Origin: Nipponacmea schrenckii
Lineage: Eukaryota > Mollusca > Gastropoda > Lottiidae
Direction of reading: 5' to 3'
DNA: 64,000 nucleotides
Assembly: GCA_030562195.1 (NCBI GenBank)
Contig: CM060203.1
Span: forward strand, 11,546,208 to 11,610,207
Shown here: piece after piece, positions 12,761 through 25,100 of the stretch
How the letters are laid out: each line of letters begins with the position of its first letter
How positions within the stretch are numbered: the first letter of the stretch is position 1
Made by a program: the position numbers and the translations under genes
Notes under the pieces: model-generated
Databases searched by the model: none
Told to the model about the DNA's origin: nothing
Seen by the model: only the letters and a program-made list of their open reading frames with translations

Positions 12761-15700
12761 ATGCCACCATGTTCCAGGGATCCGAATCAAGAATACCGTA
12801 TGACGTCACATGTACCAAACACAGGATCCGAACAAAACCAGGATTCTTCAGATGGAAATGGCAAAAAGAAAGGTAGGAACTAATAATTATGTATAAATTT
12901 CACTAATTAACACCATTTTTCGTGATTTCATCGATTATAACTAATATCTATCATGACGTCAAGTTCGTTCAATACCGTTCACACAGGTTTATTTACATCA
13001 CAGCCCTTCGTTTATAACTGGAAAAGGTTTATGGAAGATTGAACAGTAGTTCAATTTAAATTCAAAGAATAAAGACCGACAAAAATTAATCTTTACATGT
13101 GGATGAGGAGGTAGATTAGACACCCCCCCCCCACCCAATATATTGGAATCGTCTCTTATAAAGCATAATTCTTCATTTATATGTATTACTCTTTAAGAAA
13201 TGACATTGTTTGAAAAGACTACAAATAGTCTGTCAGTCCGTTTTAGGTTATCCTGACCTGGACAGTAGCTAATAATCGATGCCATTATCCAGGGAATCAT
13301 TAAATCAGCTGACCAGAATGGACAACACCTGTTAAAATTGTTGACCATTCAGTTGGAGCCGCTGCTGATTTGGTCATTTTTACTTTCAAAACCATTTGAC
13401 GAACATTGAGGGTCGGGATAAATTTTTGGGGCCCTAAAATTGTATATTGAAAGGTGGAGTGTCTGCAGAGTATTTTCGACTAGTTTTAATAAATCAGTAT
13501 AATATATATACTTAATCAAAACCTTTCGAGGAATACGTCTGATTCTGCGTGGGAGGTGACTGTTATATATAATGTTCAATGTTTTCATTATACAGGATCT
13601 ATTTTTTTGACACTCTGATTGAATTTAATATAATAATAGTAATACTGAAACGGAAATTCATAAGTATTACAGCCTTTGGCAACCTTTAGAAATCCGTTAA
13701 TTTGGAATTTGACCGCTGTTTAGGGTCAATGTGTTCTTCTTGCGTACTAATGATAAGATTTAATCATGAAAAGCGGGTTACGATATGTGTGACATAACAT
13801 TACGTCAGTCAGCGAACAACTTAAAAGTATTGTTCCGACCAATTAAGTCAGTTTGTAATTACTGCTATCGTCCTCTTTTCTTCTGGGGACACAGGAAGGT
13901 CATTGTTACGCTATGAATTTATACGCTGACTGGTCGTCTTGTAAAAAAAATGTAACATAACAAACACCCCAAGGCTTTTGTGTCAATCTTCTATTATGTC
14001 GTGAGCGCTTTCAGCTTTACAATGGTTAGATCATCCATCATTTTATGCAGTAACCTGCTTTGTCATTTTTTTTTATCCATAGACTGGCAAATCTGCAGTG
14101 TGGCCAGGGGTTGGGTCAGTTGCGACTCGAAAATAACATTTGGCGACTTTAGTGGAGCATTTACAAAGTTCTATTTGAACAATTCCGCTCTCGTTCGGCT
14201 TGCTGTATCATCAACCTTAAACTGATGCAATATGGTAAAGTGAAAGATTCTAATAAGTTACTAACAACATGCAATTTGTCAACTTCAGTGATAAAAAAGG
14301 TTTAGAATAGCCATCCATTGTGATGTATCCATGACAACACCTATAAATGCTGTAGTAATATTTGAATAGTGTATAAACAGACTGTTATGTAATGCCAATA
14401 TCACAGCCGATAATAGTAAAATTGTCATTATTTATGTACATTAATACTATTAATCACTTAACCACATGATATCATTTTGTTGCTGTACGTGGAAAGTAGA
14501 CGTGTAGTAGAGTTTTAGGTGAGCAGAAGCGCCCCCCCCCCCTCCTTTCTGAATATCGAAAATTAACTTCTTCTAAATTCAAATTCATTCAAATTATTAC
14601 ATAATCTAGACAATGAATGTAAGTAACAAATTCTGGTTTTACTACGTCTAAGTAAACTTGTATACATGTATTTGTTCAGAAAGAATTTGTGCTACATGTA
14701 TACATAAATACTTGTAATAGGTCACCATGACCCAGTCAGAGTCGAGGTCGCTCTTGGTACACGATGACCTAGATAGGGGAATTCCCTCTACTATAACCAG
14801 ATTGATAACAAGCTGATGTGTATGAGTGGTATTACTTAGTACTGCAACCACACGAAACTGAAAACTTTAAAGGCCATGGTCCTCCATTGTCAGGGGTTGA
14901 TTTGGTTCTTGAATACTAGTCTTATGTAATTAGGCCTCAGAAATACTGAAACTGCACAAAAATCACAATTTTTTGCTTTTATGATACTATAAACCCTATT
15001 GCCACGTAAAGTAGTCAGTCAGTCAGTATCCGTCACGCTTCAACGACTATTACTCGGGTAACATTTATTACTGACCATGGTAACGAGCTAGTAATAATTG
15101 TCGACCGCCTTTGTATAGTAGATTCGGACAACAAGCCAAGACTTGAAGATAGGATAATGAGAATCATGATAACCGCGACTAAAATGTTAATTGCTTATTA
15201 CGATATTTTAATATGTTAATAACATTCTGCGGTCGTTTTATCAGACTTTATGAAATCAATAACCGTAAGATAAAACCACCTGATATTCCTATTTTTACTA
15301 TGTTTTCCTGTGTAACCATCTATACCTTTTAAACCTTCAAATCAATTTGGTACTTCGCAGGAGCATTGCAACTTCAAGAATTCACCATACCTGAAAGCAT
15401 GGATACGGCGAAATGTAATACAATCAAGAGAGAATAATATAGATTTCAATATGAAATTTCACAGTGAACTCAAAACTCTTTCTTGTCCTTTAGATGCTTT
15501 ATTGCTTTGCGCTTTTGAAAACTTTTAAAGGTTCATGTAATACAAACTATATAAATATACGCAATTCAAAATGGCGGCAAACATGCATCGATGACCTAAC
15601 AGTTAGGGTCAAGTCAGTTATGCAAGAATTTGTACCGTGATAGCCGATGAGTGGACTGCCCGAGGCTTTGAAAAATAATGTAAACACAGCCTTTTGACAC

Positions 15701-18651
15701 CCTAGGCAAACCTGTCTCGCTTGCCCAGACGGTCCTTGTGAAAGGCATGGACCGTTTGTTCGAGTCTATTAACAAATAAACGAGCCCTTTAATCACGTAC
15801 AGGCTAGAGAATTAATGATAACAAGGCCCCGTTTTAACCTATATACATGTGGCTTAAATCAAACCATAGGCACTGAAATATTGAAAATGAAACATATGGC
15901 ACTTGAAACCATCTTTCACCTGAACATGTTTGAAAGAGGTCAATTGTTAGCCAAGATAAGACATCTGACCTGATGCTGTTTTCTTTAAAAAATAAAATGA
16001 TGGAATTTAGAAACAACCTTATTTCAGATTCCTATTTTTTTTCCTGTATTTTCAGGGGTACCGTATATTCCAAGCTATATGGATTTAACTAATGGCCCAG
16101 AGCCTTGTGTTGTATGCGGAGACGCTGCCACGGGTTATCATTATAGATGTATGACATGTGAGGGTTGCAAGGTAAATATATTCTAACTGTATGTGTGGTG
16201 GTTAAATTGCTCCCCTATTTGATGCAGATCGAATGGGTGCTAAAGGCTGTGCACGTTAAAGATCCCTCGACAATTGAGAAATTGCAAAAAGAGTATAATT
16301 ATAGGCTTATGAAAATGAATAATTCTCCATTGGACACTGAATGGCGTCGCCCGTCATCATTAACTCATTTGGTGCAGAAGAGTAGGACGTAAAACTAAAT
16401 TCATTTCATTAATAAATATACAAACTAGCATTACCCAACTATTATGCAAAAAATGAAAATTCTTCTTTCTCGACATTGAAAATATAGTGTTGTGCACATG
16501 ATACGGAATAACAAAAAACTGTTCTTTTTTCAGGGTTTTTTCCGTCGAACGATCCAAAAAGAGCTCAAGTACCATTGTAAATGGAACCAGAACTGTGAAA
16601 TTGACAAAACCACAAGAAACCAATGTCAGGAATGTCGCTTTCAGAAATGTGTCCGTGTTGGAATGGCCACCGATCGTAAGTTAATATTTGAGGATAAGTA
16701 ATAATAATATAAGTATATATACAGAGCAGATAATAGTTGAAATGTAAAGAAAGGCGAACAATAATTCTTACTGACTTTATAACGGGAATCTAATCCAATA
16801 ATTTCAATGCACATGTACATCAGAGTACATATTGTATAACAACCATTTCCGCGATATATTTAATCTCTGACTTTCAACCACACTAAACTCTGATACTTGG
16901 GTTTGTTTTCTTAAGGTACTAGTCATCAGGCAATGTTTTATATGTTGATGTTTAAATATTTCAGTCAAATCAAATCAGAGAAAAGTATTGTTTTAATGTG
17001 AACTATTTCAGTTGTGTTAAACGAAAAACAAAGAAAAGCTAAAAGAAAATTAATAGAAGACAATAGAGAAAGGAAGAGAGATGAAGTGGTACGACAGAGA
17101 ACCTCACCAGAACCCAATGATTATGAAGTAATAAATGATAATGATAAGAAAATGATTGTAGATATTACTAATGCTTATAATAATTCCAGTATTAAATCAC
17201 ATCCCTCTAGATTTATGATGGTAGGTACTAACGATAAATATATATGAGTATTTTATATACATGAGACATAACCAATAAACACGCCGTAAAACCTGTAAGT
17301 TTGTTATGCAGACAACCTTTACCACATTTCGTTTTCTTCATTCTTCTTATTTGTGAGATAAATGTATTTTCAATCAAGCACTCTTTGTTTTAAATAAATA
17401 TTTGATTTATTGTAAGCCCCCGTATATTTATCAAAGATTAGAACAAGACCAGAATACATAAACTTCAAGTTTATATCGGTTATTATGCACAGGTGCGTAT
17501 TGTGTTCGCCAATATACGATATATGAATAATCGCTAATAAAATGCCTTTTTTTTATTATTCTTTTAGCCTCAATTTGATAGTAAATATCCAAACCAATCT
17601 GCTGAAATCGCTGCTTGGCAACAACTAGCAGAAGCCATGACACCGTCTATTGTTAAAGTTGTTGAATTTGCCAAATGTGTACCCGGTTTTACCCAGGTAA
17701 TATTTTGAAAGCCACCAATTGGTTGATATGAACTTTTCTCTGAAATTTTGAGGCATAGTCTACGAACATAATGAAAATATGTCCTTTTAGGTTCCAAGAT
17801 TATTGTACTCCAGACTTATTCAAATAAAACCAAAGCCGAAATTGTTTAAAGATTGTAAAGATCCTGTTTATAGGTAGTAGAATGACCAGTTACATCTCTT
17901 TACAGTTAAATGTTGATGATCAAATCCTCTTGTTGAAATCCTGCTGTATGGAGATAATGTGTTTACGAGCTGCCAGACGATACGAACCAGACGAACAAAT
18001 TCTAGTTTTATCCAATGGAATGACTATCCACAAGTCTCAGCTAAATCATGTCTCAGTCGGTGCTCTGGTTGAGCCAATCTTTGAATTCGCTATAGGATTG
18101 GCAAAACTGAACCTCGACGAAACTGAAGTGTCTCTTCTTGCCGCCGTCCTTCTTATGCAATCAGGTAAGTTGTTTATAAAGCGATAAATAAACTTTTTTG
18201 AGTATATCACTTTCAAAATGTAATGGTATCACAATTGAAATTCTAACGTCATTGAAACATTGCAAGAGAATCAGACGTCGGGTTTTTATTCTTTAGATAA
18301 ACTCAAACGGTCGATAATAGAATTATTTCAATATAACAACCTGTTATATGGTCTACTGCTTAGAGTACTCCTTTAAATAATTCTGCAATCTCTTTTTCAG
18401 ATCGAACAGGTTTAAAAGATTCTGAGTCTGTTGAGAAACTCCAAGATGCCATCCTGGGTGCCTTTAAACGGTATATTACGTGTAAAAGGCCCCATCAACC
18501 CGTCCATTGGGCCAAAGTTTTAATGAAGGTCACCGATCTTAGAACAATAAGTACTCGACATGCTGAGCGAGTCCTTTGTGCTAGGATCGATTCGCCTGCA
18601 GGAATCCCACCACTATTTATGGAAATGTTCAAGGAAAGCGCAAGCTCATGA
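12761..18651 (+). CDS. THR: Thyroid hormone receptor (nuclear receptor NR1A), seven coding exons, 405 aa
   Basis: Ligand-regulated transcription factor expected to act in the nucleus, probably as an RXR heterodimer. Coding exons: 12761-12872, 16056-16171, 16534-16675, 17012-17220, 17568-17696, 17906-18164, 18401-18651; all junctions are GT/AG and the phases join. The DNA-binding domain (residues 55-120) has all eight zinc cysteines (55, 58, 69, 72, 75 with 91, 97, 107, 110 in the expected spacing) and the P-box EGCKG of TR/RAR-type receptors. The hinge starts [16 protein letters not shown], very close to vertebrate TR. The ligand domain (about 195-405) ends in a helix-12 motif PPLFMEMF, so AF-2 is intact. 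Pocket residues equal to TR-alpha R262, R266, S277 and H381 are kept (257, 261, 272, 376), but R228 is Lys223. The start at 12761 is the only in-frame ATG after an upstream TAG except 12800 (Met14), which is an alternative. Family is certain; orthology is well supported by DBD and hinge. Confidence 0.95.
14719..14733. promoter_or_regulatory. Inverted repeat of AGGTCA half-sites, spacer 3 (IR3), in receptor intron 1
   Basis: AGGTCA, CCA, TGACCC is an IR3 with one base off consensus. It lies in the first intron of the receptor gene. A second paired site (everted, spacer 8) is at 15592-15611 in the same intron. Motif evidence only. Confidence 0.25.
16225..16420 (+). mobile_element. Diverged SINE copy in receptor intron 2
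   Basis: Plus-orientation copy of the family at 9333-9701. It shares the central block GCACGTTAAAGATCCCTCGA, the downstream GGTGCAGAAGAGTAGGACGT block and the ATTCATTTC-type tail. It is diverged and internally rearranged. It makes an open frame reading on from receptor exon 2 (16165-16392), which is not a real exon. Confidence 0.8.
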
Positions 18652-21600
18652 CGTCACGCCTCTCTAGGCTAGAAATTACGTAAGTTAGGGACGAGTGTGC
18701 GAGGTATATTCAGATCTCAAGAGCTTCTTGGCCACAGACCTTTCTGCTACTTATAAAGCAAGATTTTTTGATTAGTTTCTCCGATAAAAAGCAACGAACT
18801 GCCGATGATGCTACTCTAAATTTTTCAGTTAAAAGACAAACCCCTGTGGTGCGAAAGATACTTGTTTATTTAATGTCTGTGGCTTTGGATCAAATTAAGT
18901 TACAAATAACATTGAGTTTGAATTTTTTTATGAACAATATTATAGAAATGTAATGCCTGATTCCCACGAGCAGCTCCAACAATTTCATTAAATAAAATTG
19001 ATGAAATTAAAATGATAAAACCTGTTAAATAAGTTTGAAGTATACTAGATATGGTGTTTATTTGATTCCATAATTCTTGAAATGGATACTTAAAATGTGA
19101 TAATTAACCCGTTAAGGCCAAATATTTAAATTGATGGAAGAATCTTCGCCTTAAGTAGTATTTCCGGTTTAGATAACTTTATTGTGATAATATATTCTCT
19201 CATAAAAAGTATTCCAATTGTATCAAGAAATAATTATATTGTGTTAATGAGCCTTGCAGGATGTATTTCATTACCGGTAATGTTCATCAACGAAATTCAT
19301 TGTCCTTTATGATATATCATTACAATCTAATATTAAGAAAAATATTTCGAGGTATATATGTGTCATTATAAATGGCACAGTTATATAAGTGAGGTCAAAA
19401 TTTGACAAATAATATTTAAGGTAGACGAAAAATATGTGCATTATGAATGTATAACAACCCTGACATGCCAATAATAAAACCATTTTTATCTAGTCTTTGA
19501 GAAGAGATATATACTATGTTAAACCTATAAGCATTATGCCAAATATAGCATTATCACTGCCAATAAAGATGTCCTTTTTGTTTACACCATTTCATTGCAG
19601 GCGTAGAAAGGGAGAGAACTTTTACCTCCTTATTGTTAAAAAAGGAAAGTTTATTTGTTTAGATCCGAGAAAGTCTAAGATTGAAATTATTTGTCCAGAG
19701 ATGCGTATTCATATCAGTATTCTTTATAAGTTATCTCCCTTTCTACGAAAATTCGAATGTTGTGAGAGGTCTCATTTTATGTGATTATAGAGTATGTAAT
19801 TTGTATATAAGTAATTATTATAATATAACCTAATAAGAAACAATTGTATATGTCTTTGTATTAACGTGTGATAGAAAATACTACAAAATAGAAACAATAA
19901 GTTTTAATCTTCTAGATTTAGAGATATTGAGAGAAAACTGCGGTGACTAAATAATCTATATGGTCGGAATGATTTTTACAATTTAATCCTTTTTATTGTG
20001 TATTAGCTTTAGTTTTTGTTATGATATAAATGGATGATTTTTAGATGAATTAGTGAATGAATTACTTAGATGAATGAATTCGTGATAGTTTAACTATAAC
20101 AACCAAATCTACCTCTCTTTGTGTATAAATGATTGTTTTTGTGTACATGTAGTTAGTGGTGAACTTTGTGTGAGTGAATCGTCGTATAATTTTAATGATC
20201 AAAACCGTAGTTAAATCATTTGATACTGAAGATCTCATGTCATACATGCCTGATCAGAATCACAACACGAATTTAGTTGACCACCATATAATAGTCAATT
20301 CAAACCGTTTTCTTGTTTTCTTGAAATTTGTATAGGCCTAAAAGCAGTCATTAAGAAATACATTATGTATGTATGACATTTCTAAAATTTAATGACTATG
20401 ACTGGCGAACTAATTTAAATGGCGTCAACAACTTTCGTGTCTTGTTCAGTGACATGTAGCCTCGTAAGAATCTTGTGTTAGACATAGAGTCGAGCAAAAA
20501 CATAATTTATAACCAGAATAATAATGATTATACACGAAAATGCGTGGTGCATATCATTTGGTCTTGGTTAAGAACTACCTAAAGTTTTCAAATAATAGGC
20601 AATGTTGTTTTATTAACTTACCTAAAATGATAGTATGATGTATATAGACGAAAACTCGTTTAACAAATCAATAGAAATTAACATTTCAAAATAACATTTC
20701 ATTTCATGTTTTGAATGAACACTGTATGTCGTGAATGAATAAATGATCATTTTACATAGCAAGCAAGCCCAGTGATCTCGCCATAGAAATCAAAGCCATG
20801 CATTTATTACCAAGCTACAGTCTGGTAAATAAACTTTTAAAGTGTACTATAATATCATTTACTCCGATTTCTATGGTAACTAACTGCCTTAAATTGATAC
20901 TTTTATGCAATCAAACGAAACCTGGTGATCTCAATATTTTGTATGTTTTTTAAATATATTTTTTAAGTATTTAATCCAGTCGTACTCTACTGTACGATGT
21001 TTTCCAACGATCATATTTATAGAAATGTTAAATGTGAACAATTTTTTCTTTTTTTTCTTCAATGTATTAAATGAAACCATTTATCTGATTATGATTGTCT
21101 TGTTTTAAATCTATATTCTACGCTGATTTGATAACTCCATGGAGTGAGAAGGTAATCACTCTTTTAAAGGGATACTGCGTCTCATCATGGACATAAAAGT
21201 ATTCAAGAATGGTCAATATGAGTAAATATTAGTCAGTGAACTTACCTGGTGTCATAAAGTAACAGAATCCCTTAAAATCTGTAAAACTCACAAAACTAAG
21301 CAATTGAAAAACGATTAAGCAGTTTCTTAAGCGTTTTTCAATAATCAAATGCATCTTTATGGATAATTATTTAGTTTTTTTAATATTTATCTATTTTTTA
21401 TGCCAGTTATGGCATTTTCTGATGAATAGAACTCTTATCGGCCAAGTTTAACAATGCCCAGTCACACGGCCAGATCTTTGCTAGAACGATTCTGGAGCGG
21501 TGAAAAAAAAATCTTCACCGCTCGTAACCCTCAACTCCGTTGAACAAAAGTTGCCCCCGGATTAGGGCAGGACGTATTCGCTCGGCCACCGCTGAAGGTC

Positions 21601-22162
21601 GCTAATACCGCTCCGAAAGTTTTGAGCGGCACAAAATATTGCGAGCGGAGAGGAGCGGACAATTTTGAACGCTTGGTTGGGGGGGGGGGGGTGTGGAAAT
21701 TAAACGTTGCAAAAACAACGGTTTAAGCGTTTTACGAGCGGACATGGGAATCCTGGAACGGTGTCGGGCGTTAAAGCAGCGATACATTGCGGTGACGAAC
21801 TTTGGTTTGGCATTGGTATGGAGGTGTCACCGCTAAGCCAACCACTAAGGCAATGTTGTGCGTTGTCTAAATTTGGCCTCATGTCCCTACCGTTCAATGT
21901 ACGCTCCAACAAAGTTTGAGCGATGATGAAGTGATGTACGGACAGGTTTCCGTCTTAGAATGATGGGTGATCTAAAAGTTATCTATCACTTTCATTTTGA
22001 TGATGTGCAGAACTAGGATAAGTGGTTTCAGCATTGGATCCTATAACGGAAGATCTTCAGTGAAAGCAAAACATTCTTCACAAAATGAGAAAAAAACATG
22101 CCTCTATTTGAATGATGAATATGGACAATATAAACAAGTAGAGAAAAGAGATTTAATATATT
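18652..22162. other. Receptor 3' UTR and intergenic region before NUB1
   Basis: After the receptor stop at 18651 comes very AT-rich DNA with no supported gene. AATAAA at 18991-18996 is a plausible poly(A) signal, giving a 3' UTR of roughly 0.36 kb; other AATAAA copies lie further on. The only odd part is a GC-richer island at about 21480-21920, listed separately. Confidence 0.6.
21480..21920. repeat. GC-rich island with clustered GAGCGG/CCGCTC motifs, a hairpin and a poly-G run
   Basis: Against an AT-rich background this stretch is rich in G+C and CpG. It carries GAGCGG or its complement at about ten sites on both strands (for example 21495, 21518, 21608, 21624, 21643, 21653, 21736). It has a perfect 10-bp stem at 21495-21504 and 21514-21523, and a run of about 13 Gs near 21680. 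No open frame in it resembles a known protein. It could be a repeat remnant or a regulatory island. Confidence 0.5.
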
Positions 22163-25100
22163 TTATTCAACAGATAAACTTTTTAATATTGACTGATATT
22201 CTTCTAAAAACTGTTTTTCCTCTTCCAGACTTAAATCTAAATATTCATCACCTTCTTGTTTTATATCAGAAACCAACTCATTTAACATTTCGTTTTCTGC
22301 AATTAAAAATATCAAAGAATGGATTACAGTGGAGATGCTGACTAAGGTTGATGAAGAACTGATGGGAATTGACAGACTGCTGAATCAGAAAGAGCAGGTC
22401 TATCTAAATGTTGATGATTTGTCCAATGAAACAACCCAACTAATCTTGCATCATTTCTATTCACAAATCGACCATCCAAGCTTAAAACATACAATACAAT
22501 ATGTAAAAATTAAATGAAATTACTTATTCGCAAATTTTAACATACCTGATTCACTAGAAGTAGAACTAGTACTAGAACCGGAACCAGAAGAGGTGGCGTC
22601 AGAGTGAATTGGAGGAATAAAACCACCACATTGTAAAAGATCTTCTGCTGCCTTATTATTATCACCATGGTTTTTAATCAAGGCTCTTCTACACATGTCT
22701 GGTGCGAATCCCAAAACTACAAGCTGTAAACAATAAAGACCATACCCATTATGTACTAATCATGTTAGAAAATTGGTGGTTATGAATGAATGCTAGATTT
22801 CTAGTAACAATAAAAACATGGTAAAAACTTCCATGAGCCCTGTGATCATGAATTCTTAGAAAGTCCCTATATCTTTGTACAGGTAGATATTGAGTTCATC
22901 ATCGATAATCTTGATATAGAACTTACCTGGGCAATCATGGCATCAGTTACATGTAGCTTCTCATCATCAGGATCAGGTAAATTTAGTATCTCTGGTCTAC
23001 TATTTAATACATCTAATGCTTGGGTTACATCATTGTTAGCTAGTCTTAACCCTTCAATAGCAGGTCCTTTTCTATATCCCATTGTTAATAACATGTCTAA
23101 ATTACTAGAATTTAACCTGAAAATAACAAACTATTCAAGAATTATGTAAAACTAGTCATAAGCATAATCTATTTTTGCAATTTTTTGACATCTAATTGTT
23201 TAAAAAAACTGTAATTAGGCTAAAGCTCTTAGCTCTGAAAATCCTTTACAAGTTCATAAACTAAACAATTCTTACCAATCACCATTAGCAGTTCTTCCAT
23301 ATTGTCTCACTTTCTTCCTATTTTTCCTTTCAGCTTTAACTTTTTCCTTTATCTCTTCTTTTTCCTTTAGAAAACAACAGAAATAAAATTTTTATTTCAA
23401 TCATACCACTAATATATTTTTAGGGACAATTAATAAGTAAACGAGAAACAAAAACATTGAGGTACCGGTACTGAGACTTGCAAGTACAAAAATTTCTTTG
23501 ATTCCATCAAAGACACTTTACAATAATATGATTCTATTGCGATCTATATTTCGAGCAATGTAACATATATTGCCAAATGTAACAGTACATAAGTTTAAAC
23601 AATACCTTTCTGGCTTTGATTATATAGTCACAGGTCTGTGGTATATTACCATCACACGCTCTTAATCCTAATCTAGCTTCTCTTTCATTAAATCCCATTG
23701 ACATCACTAAAAATACATAATAGTTTCTAAATTATTCATATGTTCAACTAACTAATTCAAAAATGCAAATTGACATGTGTTTTTATTCTTTGATTTTTGA
23801 TCTATTCAATACAAAATTTGCCGAGTTGCAGAGTAAAATATTTACCTTGGGTTATTTGTTCAGGATCTACACTTAATCTCTTTAAATCATCTTCAGCCTA
23901 TAAAAACAACAGATTAACAATTAATAACTGATCTTAGTTTAAGTGTTTATTCTAATTTCCAGTTTGATACTAACTAACACAGGTTTTACGTATAAATATT
24001 CCAAGAGGTGCCATTTCTACCTGTTTCAGTAAAGTTGCAGCAGAGTTTATATCATGTTGGTGAAAGGCAACAATTCCTTGTAAAAGATGCAACTTCATAA
24101 ATAGCACCATAGCTGTACTGCTTTCACCCTTAAATATAAAATTATCGAATGAACAATTGCATAGTAAATTAGATGGACAAAGGGATATGAACTTAAAAAC
24201 AATAAAAAGTTGGCAAAGGAGTTGACTATGCAGAAATTGAAACTTGTTCTCATTGTGCGCAGTATATAGTCGTTGAATATTTAGTCAAAGATTTTTTCAC
24301 AAACCTTAACAAGAGTCAGTCTCTCCATATTACTCCCATAAGATCTGATCAAACATTCCTCACAAGCCTTTAGACGTCTGTCTATTGATAAATATTGAGA
24401 ATTATTGTGCATATGTGGTGAATCAGTTAAAAATTGACTGCATGGTGACTATTGACTATTTTGAGGTGTTGACAGCCCTTCATACATTACATATCAACTG
24501 ATCATGTGACCATTGATGTGATGCATATCATTATGACACAATGTGGTTCAAGAATGTCCTTCCATTTCTGTAACTAACTTTTAATAAATTGCCAATATAT
24601 CGGCAACTAGTTTTAACTGCTAGACCAACTAACACCCTAAAAGCTGTTGATCAAAGCACTATATAAACTAACTTTAAATCTAAGCGCTCCAGAAATTACA
24701 AGCAATGCATTGTTATTTAGTTTATGCGAGAAATTTCCCATAGTTTATTTAATAGTAAACAGTTTATACCTGCATCAGGTAGTTGATCTAAATTCTTTAA
24801 ACATAAATAGCACCAAACTATATCTAGACACAGTACAGCATAATTATCTACAGCATCTAGAATAGTGGCTCGACACTTTCTGAAATAGAGCCAAACAAAT
24901 CAAAGAGCTGCATTCGTTAGTCAGTATGGTAAGCTTACCTTTAACTTGTCTAGCTGATGGTACAATTGTCATTTACAATATCATTTAAACCATGAGTTAC
25001 ATCGTAATAATTTATTAATACTACATACATTATGTGAACTTGACACAATTTTGAAGTCTCCATACATTACTTACTTAAATTCTGTATCAGCCTCTAACAA

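Noticed and set aside
13120..14545. Poly-C runs near 13122 and 14533
   Set aside because: Simple homopolymer runs with no linked structure; probably prone to length errors.
16165..16392. Open frame reading on from receptor exon 2
   Set aside because: It crosses the exon 2 donor at 16172 and is made of SINE sequence; the next true exon (16534) joins in phase.
19497..19784. 95-codon plus-strand frame after the receptor
   Set aside because: Its composition follows the AT-rich 3' flank, and there is no similarity or supporting splice site.
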